Shown: positions 33,438-45,736 of the stretch, one piece after another
Numbering within the stretch: the first letter of the stretch is position 1
Layout: each line of letters begins with the position of its first letter
Assembly (NCBI GenBank): GCA_022559845.1
Contig: CM040126.1
Span: forward strand, 119,698,886-119,762,885
Origin: Amorphophallus konjac
Taxonomy: Eukaryota; Streptophyta; Magnoliopsida; Alismatales; Araceae
Direction of reading: 5' to 3'
DNA: 64,000 nt
Notes under the pieces: model-generated
What the model was told of the DNA's origin: nothing
Databases searched by the model: none
What the model saw: the letters and a program-made list of their open reading frames with translations, nothing else
Translations under genes and position numbers: made by a program

Positions 33438-34840
33438 CAGGGAAAATGGAGACTTAATACAAGGAGATCAAGGACAGTACAAATGGGGAAGCAAGGGCTT
33501 AATGGGCTTGAGAACAAGGGGGGCTGACCCACTAATGCAAAGACGAATGGACAATAGACCACGGGACAATGGACTGGACAATGAACCAACAAAATGGACT
33601 GACTTAAGTGGGCCTAACAACAACAAAACATGTGGATGCAGCACAAAACACCACTAATGGGCTTGGACAAGCCCAAATAACATAAACAATGCAATGTGAA
33701 AGTTTTCACCCAAGTCGAACAAGTTAATATGATGGGAAATCTTTTAGGGGTTTTAATAGACCTTTTAACGATTTGAATTAGGAAAAATTCTCTCAAGATA
33801 GGAATCCTATGGGAATAAGGTCCAAATTTTATGTTGACTAAGATTAACTCCCTCACACGTATGCAAATGCAAGCCTAAGGGGTGGAAAGGTACAACCGGC
33901 CCGGTGTCCGTGTAGGAATCCATGGCTCACAGTGACTTATGGAGGTCCCAGATAAGATCACCTAGTCGAGCCCAAGGAATATGGGAGCGAGAGGATCACT
34001 TACCAAGGTAGGAAATGCAACTATGATATGTAATGTATGGCCCTATGTGCACCGGAGTGCATACAAATTCTAGCTTAAAACTAGAAAATCAAGACTAGAT
34101 TAAACTATGCAAACATGATCCAAATAAGACAAATAGTATATGGATGGAAAGACAATACAAAGGTCTGCACAAGAGGCCCAAGAACAGATCAATCTGACCC
34201 CGGGAGGTCAATCAAATCACTGAGCAAAGATGCCCCCGTGAACCTATGTGCAGACCACATGCAGATTTTATAGACAAAATGCTAAAATGATGACAATTTT
34301 TAACTAAGCAAATGAGACCCAAATGATACAAATAAGCTATGGATGGAAAGACAATACAAAGGACTATCCAATGGAACAAACATCACTCCAGTCAGACACC
34401 GAGAAGGCAGTCAAATCATTGAGTAAAGATGTACCTGTGAATCTGTCCCTGAGCCTGCCTGCAGAACTTATGCACAAAACTCAAAAAGTTGGACAATATT
34501 AGAATATGAAAATGTTAACCAAATGATTCAAATGATATATGTATGGAAAGACAATACAAAGGGCTATCCAACGCAACAAGAATCAGCTCAATCGGACTTC
34601 GGGATCAAAAGTTATGCCCCGACGAACACGGCCCTGTGAGCATGCGTGCAAGACTGCCAGAAGCTGTAACGGTCTACCAAATGACCGTTATATGACAGTG
34701 ACGGTCTACCATAAGACTGTCACATAACCAGAGCCCGTAAAACACCAAAAATAGTGGGAGGATGGAGGAAATATCACCTAAATATGAACATGCACCCACC
34801 CAACTAACAAAAGAGCATGAAAACAAGCGTGATGGGCATT
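33438..34840 (-). other. Leader of element C with a 200-bp repeat
   Basis: This is 1.4 kb between the primer site and gag with no supported frame. ATGGAAAGACAATACAAAGG recurs at about 34145, 34344 and 34544 (steps 199 and 200 bp) within three imperfect repeats. Two ACGGTC-type hairpins at 34665-34725 match the LTR cluster. Confidence 0.65.
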
Positions 34841-34861
34841 GGTGTCCCACTGTGATCGCCA
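34841..34861 (-). other. Primer-binding site of element C
   Basis: The minus strand reads TGGCGATCACAGTGGGACA six bases inside the right LTR edge, preceded by a T run. It resembles the TGGCGCC...GTGGGG-type sites of Tat/Ogre elements but is degenerate. Confidence 0.55.
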
Positions 34862-34867
34862 AAAAAC

Positions 34868-36928
34868 TATTGATTTATTTTTTAATTAGATTCCTATCCC
34901 GCCCCCTTTAAATACATACATGCATAAACATGTGAATCAAAGACAAGGGGGATGAAAGGATAGAAATACTAACCGTGATCGTCACCAAGGATTAACAACG
35001 CCGCAAGGATGAAGAAAGGACTGCAACGGTGCTGTGTACCTCGGAAAGGGATGAAGACTTGATCGCGCTTGAAACGGGGTGCGGGGAACTTGTGGATTCA
35101 AACCTCCTCTCCTTCTAGTCGGCTAGAGGAAGAGGGCCTCACGTTGTATTCATGCTCTCCTGCAAAATAAAGATGAAACACAAAGGCAAAAATCTATTAG
35201 AACATGAAGTGTAGAAATCTGCCCAAAGTGATAAAATAGCATGAATAAAAGGGAGAGAACACACCGGGGGGAGGTTTTTAACCCCTGTGGAAGGGTGCAA
35301 AAGATAGGTGGGTGTGTTATGCATGCATGAGATTTGAAATCACAAGATTTGATTGAGAGAATAGAGAGAAATCATTGATGCAAAATAGAGAAAAACGCAT
35401 GTGTAGCAGAAAGTGCAGAAAACTGTGATGATTTGTGATTTTGAGGAGACTAGAACTAAGAGTGTAGACCATGAAATCAACCCCAGAAGGATGAAATTGA
35501 AAGCTAATACTTCCCTCTTCAAGCCAGGGTTGAAGTTGTGAGTCGGCGTTGCAGCATGGCTTCGCCCCACGTCCGAAAAAAAGCCCCCCTTTGCAACTGC
35601 GAACTGGGCAGTTTTTATAGAGTTTTGTAAGAAAGCCTCATCTTCTTATCACGATTCCCAAAGATAGAGTCTAAGATAAATCGAGTTCTCTAGATCAAAC
35701 TCGAGATAATACTAAGGACAAGAGATAGGAACAAACGGGGATCAATTCGGAGGAGGATTCTAGAAGATATGGCTCTTGGAAGGTAGCCCCGGAGCCTTAT
35801 CTACGGAGTTTCAGTTGAACCAGGACACCTAAATCCTGATCTTGCGACCCAGATCCCGAGAGATATAGCCAATGAAAATTTGATTCCTATGAACCAAATT
35901 CAAGATAATATAAAGGGCTAGAAGTAGGAAAAAACGGGGATCAATTTGGATAAGAATTGAAGAAGTTATGGACTCTTCAAGAGGGCCACGACACACAGAA
36001 ATGGAGCAGAGTCCAACACGAATCAGACTCTCAGGTGTGTGTAACGGTCTATCTTAGGACCGTCAGAGTTATGTAACGGACTAGGGTAGGTTCGTCACAC
36101 TCTGGGGGTTGAACGAGGCGATTTCGGGCAAGTTCATGTGTAACGCACTCATACTAGGCCGTCACATGGACTCTAACGGTCTAGGGTAGGACCGCCACAT
36201 TCTGGGTGTTGAACAGGGTGTTTCGGGTAAGTTTTGGTGTGACGGTCTATCTTAGGACCGTCACACTGATGTAACGCACCTATGTAGGGCCGTCACATTG
36301 ATGAAGGAAAAAAATTGAGCAGACTACGCGCGACTTTAGAAATTGAAGCGTATCTCTCAAACGGGGCAGAACTAGCGAAAGTGGTAGAAGAAGAAATTGT
36401 AGATAACTGAGAGGGGAACAATTTTCATGAAGAAAGCAAGTTGAGAAAATGATCAGAAGAGGGAGAAAATGGGGCTGGAAGAGAGAGGAAAATTCTGGGA
36501 CATAGGTGAACAGCACAGCACGTCGAAAAAATGCGAATAGCTCACAATCGGGGCAGAACTGGCTAACGGCGTAGAAGAAGAAGTTGTAGATCTTTGAAAG
36601 AGGAACAACTTTGGTGAAGACAACTTTTTGAAAAGAGGAACCTAAGGAGATAAAAAAGGACCACTTTCAAGACTGTGTAGTGAGAGAGAGCCGATTACTT
36701 GAGGGAAGCCGGCCTAAATGGGCCGTAAGTTGACTTGGAAGTCAGAATTTGATGAGATAAGCTCCAGGGCTCTAAAAAATCATGATCTCCAAGACTCAAA
36801 GGATAGGGAATGGTAAAAATGGGCTCAAAATCCATCCAAGGAAACTCCAAAATAATGTCTAATTCGGGACATCAAAAATGATGAATAAGAGAAATGACAC
36901 AACTTGTGGGCTAAAATGGGTGTCAACA
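34868..36928 (-). repeat. LTR of element C (right copy; 5' LTR in element orientation)
   Basis: It is 2061 bp and matches 19800-21859 throughout. On the plus strand it starts TATTGATTT where the other copy has TGTTGATTT, so its terminal CA on the minus strand has become TA. A minus-strand TATAAAAAC box is at 35611-35620. The ACGGTC hairpin cluster is at about 36037-36298. It is followed by the duplication CTAAG (36929-36933). Confidence 0.92.
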
Positions 36929-36933
36929 CTAAG

Positions 36934-37939
36934 GTCCGATCATGCATTTATGCAAAATGATCCTTAGTACGAGGCGGAGTGTTTCACTCACGCATAATGA
37001 GGATCTTCACACGGAAGTACTCCGGGTTTCCATCACACACCATTTCATATACCAAAGTCCATGACGAGCAAGTATTCAAGAATGAAATGAGGTATTCATT
37101 TTTCATGCATCTACGCACATACGGGGATGAAGTTAATTGTTTGCATTGTTTTGTGCTTATTACGCATTAGTTCATATCGAGTTCTTTGTGTTCAATGGTT
37201 TTGTTAGTGATGTTCTTGAGTTCGGTCCAATTGTCATTGTTCTTCGCGTTATTATCCAAGCGAAAATTCGACAACATCTCCCCTAAAGCCGGAGCGTCAG
37301 AGGGGTGTAAATGGGTACGTGTCCTTGGAGAAACTCTGAGATAGCCCGAAACAAGAGGGATGCACACGGAAGCGGAAACATACCGGGGTGTGCACGAAAG
37401 TGGCAACACCCTGTAACTCGATTTGGGCATAGAAATCTCGAGGACTAGCCTACAAAGGACTCTGACGACCCACGAGCCGCCACAATCTCATTTCCAAGAC
37501 ATGGACTTAAATTATCACCACGTTGCATGGCTATCAATGTTCATCCCTTTCAAAGAGATCACCCATGAACCACACTATGAGAAAGAGAGTCCCTGGGAAT
37601 CTAGGGATGATCAAGACTCCGGAAGCCAATATTCGCGAAGAAAATGATCAGTTTGGGATTAAACCCCATGTTTCTCACCCCTTTGGCATCATGGCCATTG
37701 GGTTGGTACAAATCCCAAAGCGAGGTTTTGAGAGGGAAAATGAGGTCATTTCAAAACGAAACAAAGAAGAAGTTCAGTGAACTGTTGGTGGTTGGCAACC
37801 CAAAACCACAATCACAGATGTGGATGAGCCTTCGGCCGGTGGCCACCGAATGAACAGTTGCACCGCTATAGGAACATCACGTTTAAAAGTGAAAAGATGA
37901 TCACCCTACCTATTGAAAGGAGAGATGGGAGGCAATGGG
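36934..37939. other. Unassigned flank between element C and Sirevirus 1
   Basis: Before element C inserted, this joined 18351-19799. No supported frame, RNA gene or repeat edge was found. It may be more of element B. It ends in ATGGG (37935-37939), the expected left copy of the Sirevirus 1 target duplication. Confidence 0.35.
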
Positions 37940-38505
37940 TGTTGAGTCTCTCCAGATGATTTTGATGATAACAAAACCCCGGCATTACAACCTAAGTAAT
38001 AACTTGCTTAAACCACTCTCAAAGCCATCCTTAATCAAGCAAATGCCTAAATCTACCATGCTTCAAGAAATGCCCAAGATAAGCTTAACCAACTCATATT
38101 GATTGGAACAAGATATGGTCATGAAATGATTCGTTCATAGATTATGATTTATTGGCTAACTCTATTAAAAATATAGGTTTTCCAGCTAGCGGTCAACCGC
38201 CGGTCAGGGGCCGGTCGATCGGTTTTCCCAGCGTTGAAAGCCTCATTTCTGTAAAATTCTGGTCGACCGCCCCATGTCGTCCGGTCGACTGCCAGCTTCG
38301 AGGCTGCAATTTTTGACTTGTCTTCTTCAACGTGGGAAGCCCCTTTCCTTTGGTTTGTTTAATCCCAAAGCCACCAGACATGTCATGATTTGTGGATCTG
38401 GTTCCTAGCTTGTCTCTTGACCATCCAAGATCTATAAAAATATCACTTTGGGGTCAAAAACCCTAATCACTCAAGGGAGATCAAAGGGGGCTGCCAAAGG
38501 AGAAA
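37940..38505 (+). repeat. 5' LTR of Sirevirus 1, left piece
   Basis: It starts TGTTGAGTCTCTCCAGATGA, like the LTR of Sirevirus 2. It carries GGTCGACCG-type palindromes (38191-38290) and a TATA box TATAAAAA at 38433-38440. The chromovirus is inserted 65 bp downstream of that box. The last five bases, AGAAA, are the chromovirus target duplication. Confidence 0.88.
38433..38440 (+). promoter_or_regulatory. TATA box of Sirevirus 1 5' LTR
   Basis: TATAAAAA is preceded by CCAAGATC, as at 55379 in Sirevirus 2 (CAAGATCTATAAAAAA). The conserved setting supports a U3 promoter. Confidence 0.6.
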
Positions 38506-40594
38506 TGACGCGGGACGGGGACCGACACGGACTAAGACTCACAAAAGACTCTAACTCAGGCCAGTAGTAGCACGCTCAAGGGTCGCCAAGTGGCTGACCA
38601 CCGTGATATCCCACAGAATGAGGGACGTCTCTCAACAGAAACTCCGACCTCGGCCGTCCCAAGGAGGGAAGCGCACGTGTCTAGGCGTATAGTCGACCTC
38701 CAAAGACAAGGGGAGTCGAGTCCTAGCTCGGTGCTCGACTAGTGCTAGGGATGGATGCTCTCACTCACGATCCGCGGTGATGGCAAAAAGTGGCTAGACG
38801 CCTACCTTCTCTCACGCGGCATAATCAATCACATACTAAAAGAGCAAGCAAAAGGAGGGGAGTCGGAGCGCGTACCTCCACGCCTAGGCGTGGGGAAGGA
38901 ACCCCGGCCGTGAACCAACAACCCCGATACACCAGAGATCAATAAAATACAACCCAATAGTGGCCCACTCCTCGCAGGGAGGTAAAAGGCTACAACCAAT
39001 ACGTTCGGGACTGCCGGACACGGGTTGACGGGCCGCACTCGGTGACGGGTTGGCCGCGAGGAGGTTCGGGTGCAACGCTGCCGAAACCGGTGTCGCGCGC
39101 GCCTGAGCGGAGGGGGTCTCACGGGCTGATACGATGCCCGTTTGAAGCACCGTCAGAGAGGACGCGTCGCTGACTGATGGAGGAACGCTCCGGCCAAAGG
39201 GGGCGCGCTGGATCCGCCGGTGGTGACCGTGGGCGCTGCTGAAAGTCAGATCAGGTTCTGTGGACACAGAACTGCGCACGCCGTCGGTAAAATCTGGAAA
39301 TCGGCCTTCTGGTGCCCGAACAAGTCCGGGCCGGTTGGTGGTGACAGCTGATTGGCAGAGGTCGCCCTCGGCCAAATGGCGCTGGCAGACGACGCCGGTG
39401 CGAGCCGCAGGAGTCGTTGAAAGTCAGGACTGGTTCGCTGGGCGGACTGGGCAGACGCGCTGGCGCAACCCCACGAGATCGACCGCCACGGACGGTGACG
39501 ATGTCGAAACGCAACGCCGTCGGCGGCGTTGGAAAGTTAACTCGGAGATCCACGAACCCTGAAGAAACCAGCGCAAAAGACGCAGCGTGGAGGCCTGGGG
39601 AAAATTCGCAATCAGGGCCTCCCCGCTGGGCGAGCAGAGAAAGTGGTGCTGGCGCAGGTCGGCGGAGAAAATCGGTACGGGCAGTGCCGATCCCCGATTG
39701 ATGCAAAACCAGCGCCGACGCGAAGCTGATCCGCAGACGTATCTCCAGAAAATAGATCGTGGCAAAACTCGTCCAAGAAGGGGGCGCGAGCTCTGCTACA
39801 AGTCGGGGCAGAAATCTGGAATCACGCACACGAACCGTTGAGGAAGAAGATGAGGATAAGAGGGAACCCCGGAGTCCACCGAGGGCTGAGGCGTCACACC
39901 CCGCCGTTCTCCCGTCGCAGGAGCAGAAAGAGAGAGAGAGAGAAGGGCGCAAAAAGCTTTGCACAATACTCACTTGTATTCAAATTCATCTGTAAACTGT
40001 AATCGGTACAAGGTGAGAACTACTTATAGGGGATGGGAAAACCCTAATCTAACTAGAAGGGAGGGGTGCGCCCAGCTCCAAGGAGAGAAAGGCGGCCCAA
40101 ATTTCAGCAAGCTTAGAAAATAGGAAAGGAATCTAAGTGGGATAAGGAAGGGGTGGAGTTGGGGAAAGGAGGAGAGGGGGAAAGGGGAAGGGAGAGGGGA
40201 GCGCCCCCCACCTTCCCTAGTAGAACTAGGAAGGGGGGGGGGGGCGGCTGCCTCCTCCTCCTCTAGCTGGGGAGGGGGCCGCCCCCTAACCCTAATGGGC
40301 CCTTTTTTTGTGGGCTTCAAACCCCAATAAGCCCCTGACCCCATAACACGATCCATTACCCCACAAAGCAACCCAATTGGCCACTATATGGCCCAATAAG
40401 TGCCTAAACAAGAAGATGTCCACGCAGGGACCAAAAGACAAGGCCCACAAGGCCTGAGCAAGTCCAGACTGAGGCCCAACATGGCCTAAACATGATGATG
40501 AAAAGATAACTAGAAGGTGCCGCCGTCGCCGAGCCACAAGGAGGTAGCGGTGTGCCGGGTGCTCCGTCGAGGATAGCGCCGTGTGTCCTCACCA
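38506..40594 (-). repeat. 3' LTR of the chromovirus (left copy)
   Basis: On the plus strand it runs TGACGCGGGACG to CCTCACCA. It is GC-rich with a G12 run near 40233. The last 28 codons and stop of pol lie in it (40510-40594). A minus-strand CTATAAGTAG at about 40020 is a possible TATA box. GGGGAGAAT on the minus strand just outside (40595-40603) is the likely polypurine tract. Confidence 0.95.
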
Positions 40595-42480
40595 ATTCTC
40601 CCCGGGTGGGAAGAACTCGACCCCGTCGAGTAAGGGTCACGGTCGCTGAGGTACCGCTCCAGCAGGTCCGGATCGATCCGCTCCAGCTCTCCACGTGTAA
40701 TCCAGGTGTTGTCCGACTCGGGGCGCCCTCTCCAACGCACTAAGAAGCGTTGGTAGGCTCCGCTCCTGGTAGTAGTCACCTGCTCATCCAGTATGCAATC
40801 TATATGCTCGCGTTTTTGTAATGGGGCTGGAGGAGGTGGACTCTCAGTAGGTGTATCACTCACAACAGGAGGGTCAGGCCCAAATAACTCACTGGGTATC
40901 ACCGCGGGATCCCGATAAGCTACCAGATCAGAGACATTGAACGTCGAACTGATCCCGTAGTCGTCTGGTAGCTCGATCTCATACGCGTTCGACCCAATAC
41001 GCCTCAACACTCTGAATGGTCCTGCACCGCGGTCTTGGAGCTTCTTTACGGCTCCCGAAGGAAACCGTTCCGGCCTAACCCGGACCATGACGTACTCTCC
41101 CTCGTGGAACTCACGTGTGCGTCTGTGCGCGTCAGCTAACTCCTTGTAACGTGCGTTGCTGGCCTCTATATGACGACGGACATGGTCATGCAACTGTCTA
41201 ATATGCTCCGCAAAAGACTCAGCTGACTCAGAGACTCGGGACTGAATGGGGGAGGGAATCAAATCAATCGGCTTCCTAGGTCTTCGACCAGTGACAATCT
41301 CAAATGGACTCAACCCTGTAGACCTATTGACCGAATCATTATATGCAAACTCTGCTAATGGTAAGACAAGGTCCCAATCTCCAACTCTATCACGCACTAA
41401 ACACCTCAGAAGATCCCCTAGACTTCTATTGACTACCTCTATCTGACCGTCAGTCTGGGGGTGGTATGCGGTGGAGAACTTCAACTGGGTGCCCATCATC
41501 CGCCAAAGGGTTTTCCAAAAATAGCTCGTAAAACGCACATCCCTATCAGAAACAATGGTACGCGGCAACCCAAACCTGGACACACAGTGGGTGAAGAACA
41601 ACCTGGCAACTCTGGAGGCATCCGATGTCTTGGAACAAGGAATAAACAAGGCCATCTTGGAGAAGCGGTCAACCACAACAAAAATAGAATCATGCCGCCG
41701 TGCAGTACGGGGCAAACCAAGCACAAAGTCCATGCTGATATCCTGCCAAGGATTATCAGGGACAGGCAGAGGGGTATAAAGGCCAGTGTTCTGTTTCCTC
41801 TGCTTCGCTAGGGCACAAATACGACACTGGGCAACTATGCGGGCTACATCCCTCTTCAAACTGGGCCAGCAGAAACGGTGCTCAACAGCCTCTATGGTCT
41901 TGTTTCGGCCGAAGTGGCCGGCAAGACCTCCTGCATGAAGCTCCCACGTAAGAAAATCACGAACTGAAGTCCGTGGGATGCACAACCTATCACCTCGAAA
42001 TAAGTGACCATCCTGAAGGACATACTCGCTAAACTCACGGGACGGTCCTGACTGAAGGGCAGAATAGATGGGACCGAAGTCCGGGCAATCAATGTAGGCC
42101 TCTTTCAACTTCTCTAAACCAACCACCTGAACATTCATGGTGGATATCAACATCACCCGCCGACTAAGAGCATCGGCCACCTTGTTCTCAGCACCTGCCT
42201 TGTGCTTGAGAACGAATGTAAACTCCTGCAAATATTCCACCCATCTACTATGTCTGGCATTCAACTTCTTTTGGGTGTGGAGAAATCTCAATGCCTCGTG
42301 GTCAGAAAAGAGCACGAACTCCTGGTGGAGGAGATAGTGCCTCCAATAGCGCAAAGCCTGGACAACTGCGTAGAATTCCTTGTCATAAGTAGAGTAACGC
42401 AGTTTGGCATCATTGAGTTTCTCACTGAAAAAGGCTATAGGGTGGGACTCCTGGCCCTGAGGCATCACATGTAACCTCAA
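40510..42480 (-). pseudogene. pol: Chromovirus pol, 3' part: RNase H, integrase, chromodomain
   Basis: The frame is open from about 42480 without an ATG of its own. RNase H continues from [11 protein letters not shown] to A-D-A-L-S-R-R (residues 10-108). The integrase zinc region uses H182, H189, C219 and C222. Core Asp251 (M-D-F-V-L-G-L-P), Asp312 and Glu348 are present. The GPF motif is at about 487-489. A chromodomain follows at about 559-610 (I-D-C-I-L-D-E ... F-L-V-R-W-R-G-R-P). The C-terminal 28 residues are encoded by the 3' LTR. It is intact apart from the upstream frameshift that separates it from reverse transcriptase. The chromodomain would direct integration to marked chromatin. 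Confidence 0.92.
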
Positions 42481-45400
42481 ACACCTTAGAAAAGTCAGGA
42501 AGTGTAAGAACGGGTGCCTGGGTCATGCGATCCTTGATAGTCTGGAAGGCTGTGGCAGCAGCCTTCGTCCAGGTAAACTCGCCCTTACGGATGCAATCCG
42601 TGATCGGGGCGGTGATAGAACTGAACCCCCTAATGAAACGGCGATAGAATGTCGCCAGACCATGAAAGCTCCTAACATCGTGGAGTGAGCGGGGCTCGGG
42701 CCACTCCACTATGGCACGGATCTTCTCCAGATCAGCGGAGACTCCGTCACGGGACACAATGAACCCTAAGAAAGAAACCTGGTCAGTCATGAAGCTACAC
42801 TTCTTAGGGTTGGCAAACAAGCTCTCCCGTCTCAGAACAACACACACCTGCCTAAGGTGGTCTAGGTGTAACTCCCTAGTGCGGCTATAAATCAAGATGT
42901 CGTCGAAGTAGACGACCACAAACACTCCAATCATAGGACGCAACACCTGCGTCATCACCCGCATGAAGGTGCTAGGGGCGTTAGTCAGCCCGAAGGGCAT
43001 GACCAACCACTCGTAAAGACCATCCTTGGTCTTAAATGCAGTCTTCCACTCATCACCTGGTCTGATCCTCACCTGGTGATAGCCACTCCTAAGATCGATC
43101 TTCGAGAAAATCGTGGCTCCCGACATCATATCAAGCAAGTCATCCAGCCGGGGAATGGGAAACCTATACTTAACCGTGATTTTATTGATCGCACGGCTAT
43201 CGATGCACATACGCCATGTGCCATCCTTCTTCGGCGCTAGCAGGGCGGGAACAGCACAGGGACTCTTGCTATCCCGAAGGGAACCCCTACTCATCAACTC
43301 ATCAACCTGCCTCTGTAGCTCAGCGTGGTCCGCGGGACTCATCCTATAATGTGGAAGATTGGGCAAGGACGAGCCCGGGACAAGATCAATCTCATGCTGA
43401 ATGTCACGCAATGGTGGAAGGCCTTCGGGAAGGTCCTCCGGGAAAATATCAGCAAACTCTCGCAACATCTCAGCTAACTGAGGGTCTGTCACTCCCTCGA
43501 GACTGGGGACCACCTCACCCGTCTCCCTGACAACCACAGCTAAAAGAGGGACACCACTAGCAACCTCTCTCTCCATCTCTCGGGGACTGATGATCATCAA
43601 CCTCCTAGTCGGAGGGGCCTCTATGGTGAGGGTGGGAGAGGGGATGGAAACTGACACCGGAGGTGGTGGTGGTGGTGGGCTGACCTTCCCCTGGTGAGGG
43701 GTGGTCGTGGCACTAGGGCCGGCTGGTCCCCTAACAGTAGGGTCCCTAGGTGGGGCTGGGTGGAGGGTGATCCTGTGGCCGTTGTGATCAAATGTGCAAG
43801 TGTTTGCACGGCCCTGTAGGGTGGCATCCATGTCAAACAACCACGGCCTCCCTAAAATAATGCTACCTACCTCCATAGGTAGAACATCGCACCAAATTTC
43901 ATCCTGATAGGTCTGGAACTGAAGGGGCACCAGGCAACGGAGCCTAACAGGAATGGAGGTAGAATCGACCCACGAAACCCTATAGGGGGCAGGGTGGTCA
44001 ACTGGGGTCAACCCAAGGCGGGTAACAGTGCCAGTAGATATGGCGTTGATGCAACTCCCGCTATCAATGACAATCTTGCAAGCTTTACCCCCAAGCCTGC
44101 AGAAGGTGTGAAAAATGGTGGTGCGACGCCAGTCGTCACTCACCTGGGGCTGGGCTAGGATGCACCTAACTACCCCTAACTGTGGGTCACCCTGAAAGTG
44201 ACTATCCTGGGCACCATCCTGCTCTCCTTCGAGCAGATCATCGAAGAACTCCTCGACCAAGTCCTGGTCTACCTCATAACTAACAGGAATAGGCTCAGTG
44301 GGGGACTCAGTGGAAGTGGGGTCTGCCATGACAAGGGCCTTCCTCTCTCGAGTGGGGCATCTATCAGCAAAGTGGCCAAATCCGCCACACCGGTAACAAT
44401 TATTACGTGCGCCCGCACTGGATGAGGCTCCAGCGGTCATAGGACTCTTGCCCTTGTCATCATGACGGGGCGCGGGCAGTAAAGGCTGAGAACGCGCAGG
44501 GTGCGCGGGAGGTGGAAGTGTAGGGCGTGTGGGGGGGTAGGGCGGCTGCTGGCGAGGTGGAGGGAACGGGTCCCTAGGAAGGGGTGGACGAGGCCTGGGA
44601 CCAGTGGGGTCCTGGCGAAGAGGCTCCGCGGGCCGAGCCGCCGGATATCGACCATACTGGGTGGAAGTGGAGCGAGGGTCAAGACCCCGCTGACTAGGCA
44701 TCCCCTGACGAAAGGTGGGGCCAAACTCCAACTCAAATTGCTCTAACTCTAGGGCAACCTGGTAAGCCAGCTCTAAAGTGTCTACCTGGCGACGGTAGAG
44801 CTCATACTGATACTCGGGCCTCAAACCACGGCGAAAACGCGAAACAGGCATGCCCTTCTCCTCATCAACTCCACATCGCAAATAATACTCGTCAAACTCG
44901 GCGATGTACTCGGTCACGGACCGATCGCCCTGACTAAGGGTCTGCCATCGGTCGATGAGCCTCTGGCGGTAAGAAGGAGGGACATACTTCTCGCGGAGCT
45001 TACGCCGCATGTCAATCCAGGTTTCTATGGGTGGATCCTGCCTCTGCAACATCAGGCTCTCGACATTCCTCCAGTAGGTCTGGGCTCTCCCCACGAGCTT
45101 CATCTTGGCAAATCGGACTTGCCGAAGCTCAGACATCTCAACCCATTCGAAATACCTATCCATGCTATTCTCCCAGTCTATGTAGACTTTTGGGTCAAGG
45201 GACCCCTCGAAAGTGGGTGGATCGGCACGGACGGTCCTAAGGATCCTATCATCCTCATCCTGATGTGGTCGACGACCACGGTACTGGCGCCCATTCCCCT
45301 CAAAATCATTCTCGGACCCATAGTCATCAAAGTCGGGGGCTCGGGGACGTCGCTCCTGAGCCCGAGGGGCTTGAGCGGCAGCAACTGGAGGGGCTCGATC

Positions 45401-45733
45401 GGCTCTAGGAGGGTCCTGGTGGGGCACTTCATCAACTCTCCCAATCCGTCCAACAAGGCCCTGGATGGTTAAGTCAGACACTCTGGCACGATCCTCAATG
45501 ATCTTCAGACGGCCATCTAGATGCTCAGTCAACTCCTTGATGGACTGGTCGGACCTGTCCATACGGGTCATAAGTTGGGTAATCAGATCCTCTAGAGATG
45601 GGCGGCCCCCTCCCCATCTAGAGGGACACGAATGCAATGAGATGCAAGACTCAAACAAGACACGTCCAAAACCTAGACACGACCCTAAGACCCAACCTGT
45701 AAGGACAAGTTGGTAACCTGGCTCTGATACCAA
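42422..45733 (-). pseudogene. gag-pol: Chromovirus gag-protease-reverse transcriptase
   Basis: One open frame of 1103 codons is open from the primer site. The likely start is an ATG near codon 55 (about 45571), since the upstream part overlaps the primer site. Gag spans about 55-430 with W-R-N-V-E-S near 221; a CCHC knuckle [14 protein letters not shown] is at 446-459; the protease V-I-D-S-G-S has Asp557; reverse transcriptase spans about 825-1000 with YFDD at 942-945. RNase H begins F-E-V-T-C-D-A-S-G at 1085, then the frame runs off after 11 residues. Relatives continue C-D-A-S-G-x-G; here about eight codons are missing and the frame changes near 42470. Confidence 0.92.
45721..45732 (-). other. 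Primer-binding site of the chromovirus
   Basis: The minus strand reads TGGTATCAGAGCCAG four bases inside the 5' LTR. It is complementary to the 3' end of plant initiator Met tRNA. Confidence 0.9.
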
Positions 45734-45736
45734 ATT

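Larger units (their letters stand above)
19800..36928 (-). mobile_element. 17.1-kb Tat-like non-autonomous LTR retrotransposon C
   Basis: Two LTRs of about 2060 bp (19800-21859 and 34868-36928) are flanked by the duplication CTAAG (19795-19799 and 36929-36933). Minus orientation is shown by a primer site next to the right LTR (34841-34861), a minus-strand TATA box in each LTR, and the gag-like ORF. The interior codes a gag with a long unknown C-terminal part; no protease, reverse transcriptase or integrase was found. A CACTA element (26687-31539) accounts for 4.85 kb, so the original length was about 12.3 kb. LTR mismatches are roughly 3 percent by eye. Confidence 0.9.

Noticed and set aside
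37423..37853. Short overlapping frames as a host gene
   Set aside because: Three overlapping frames of 60-85 codons, no domain, no homologous copy, and flanks made of transposons.
39251..39973. 240-codon minus-strand frame, with a near-identical copy at 46482-47204
   Set aside because: It lies wholly in the chromovirus LTRs, is GC-rich, has no domain, and overlapping frames on the other strand are equally open.
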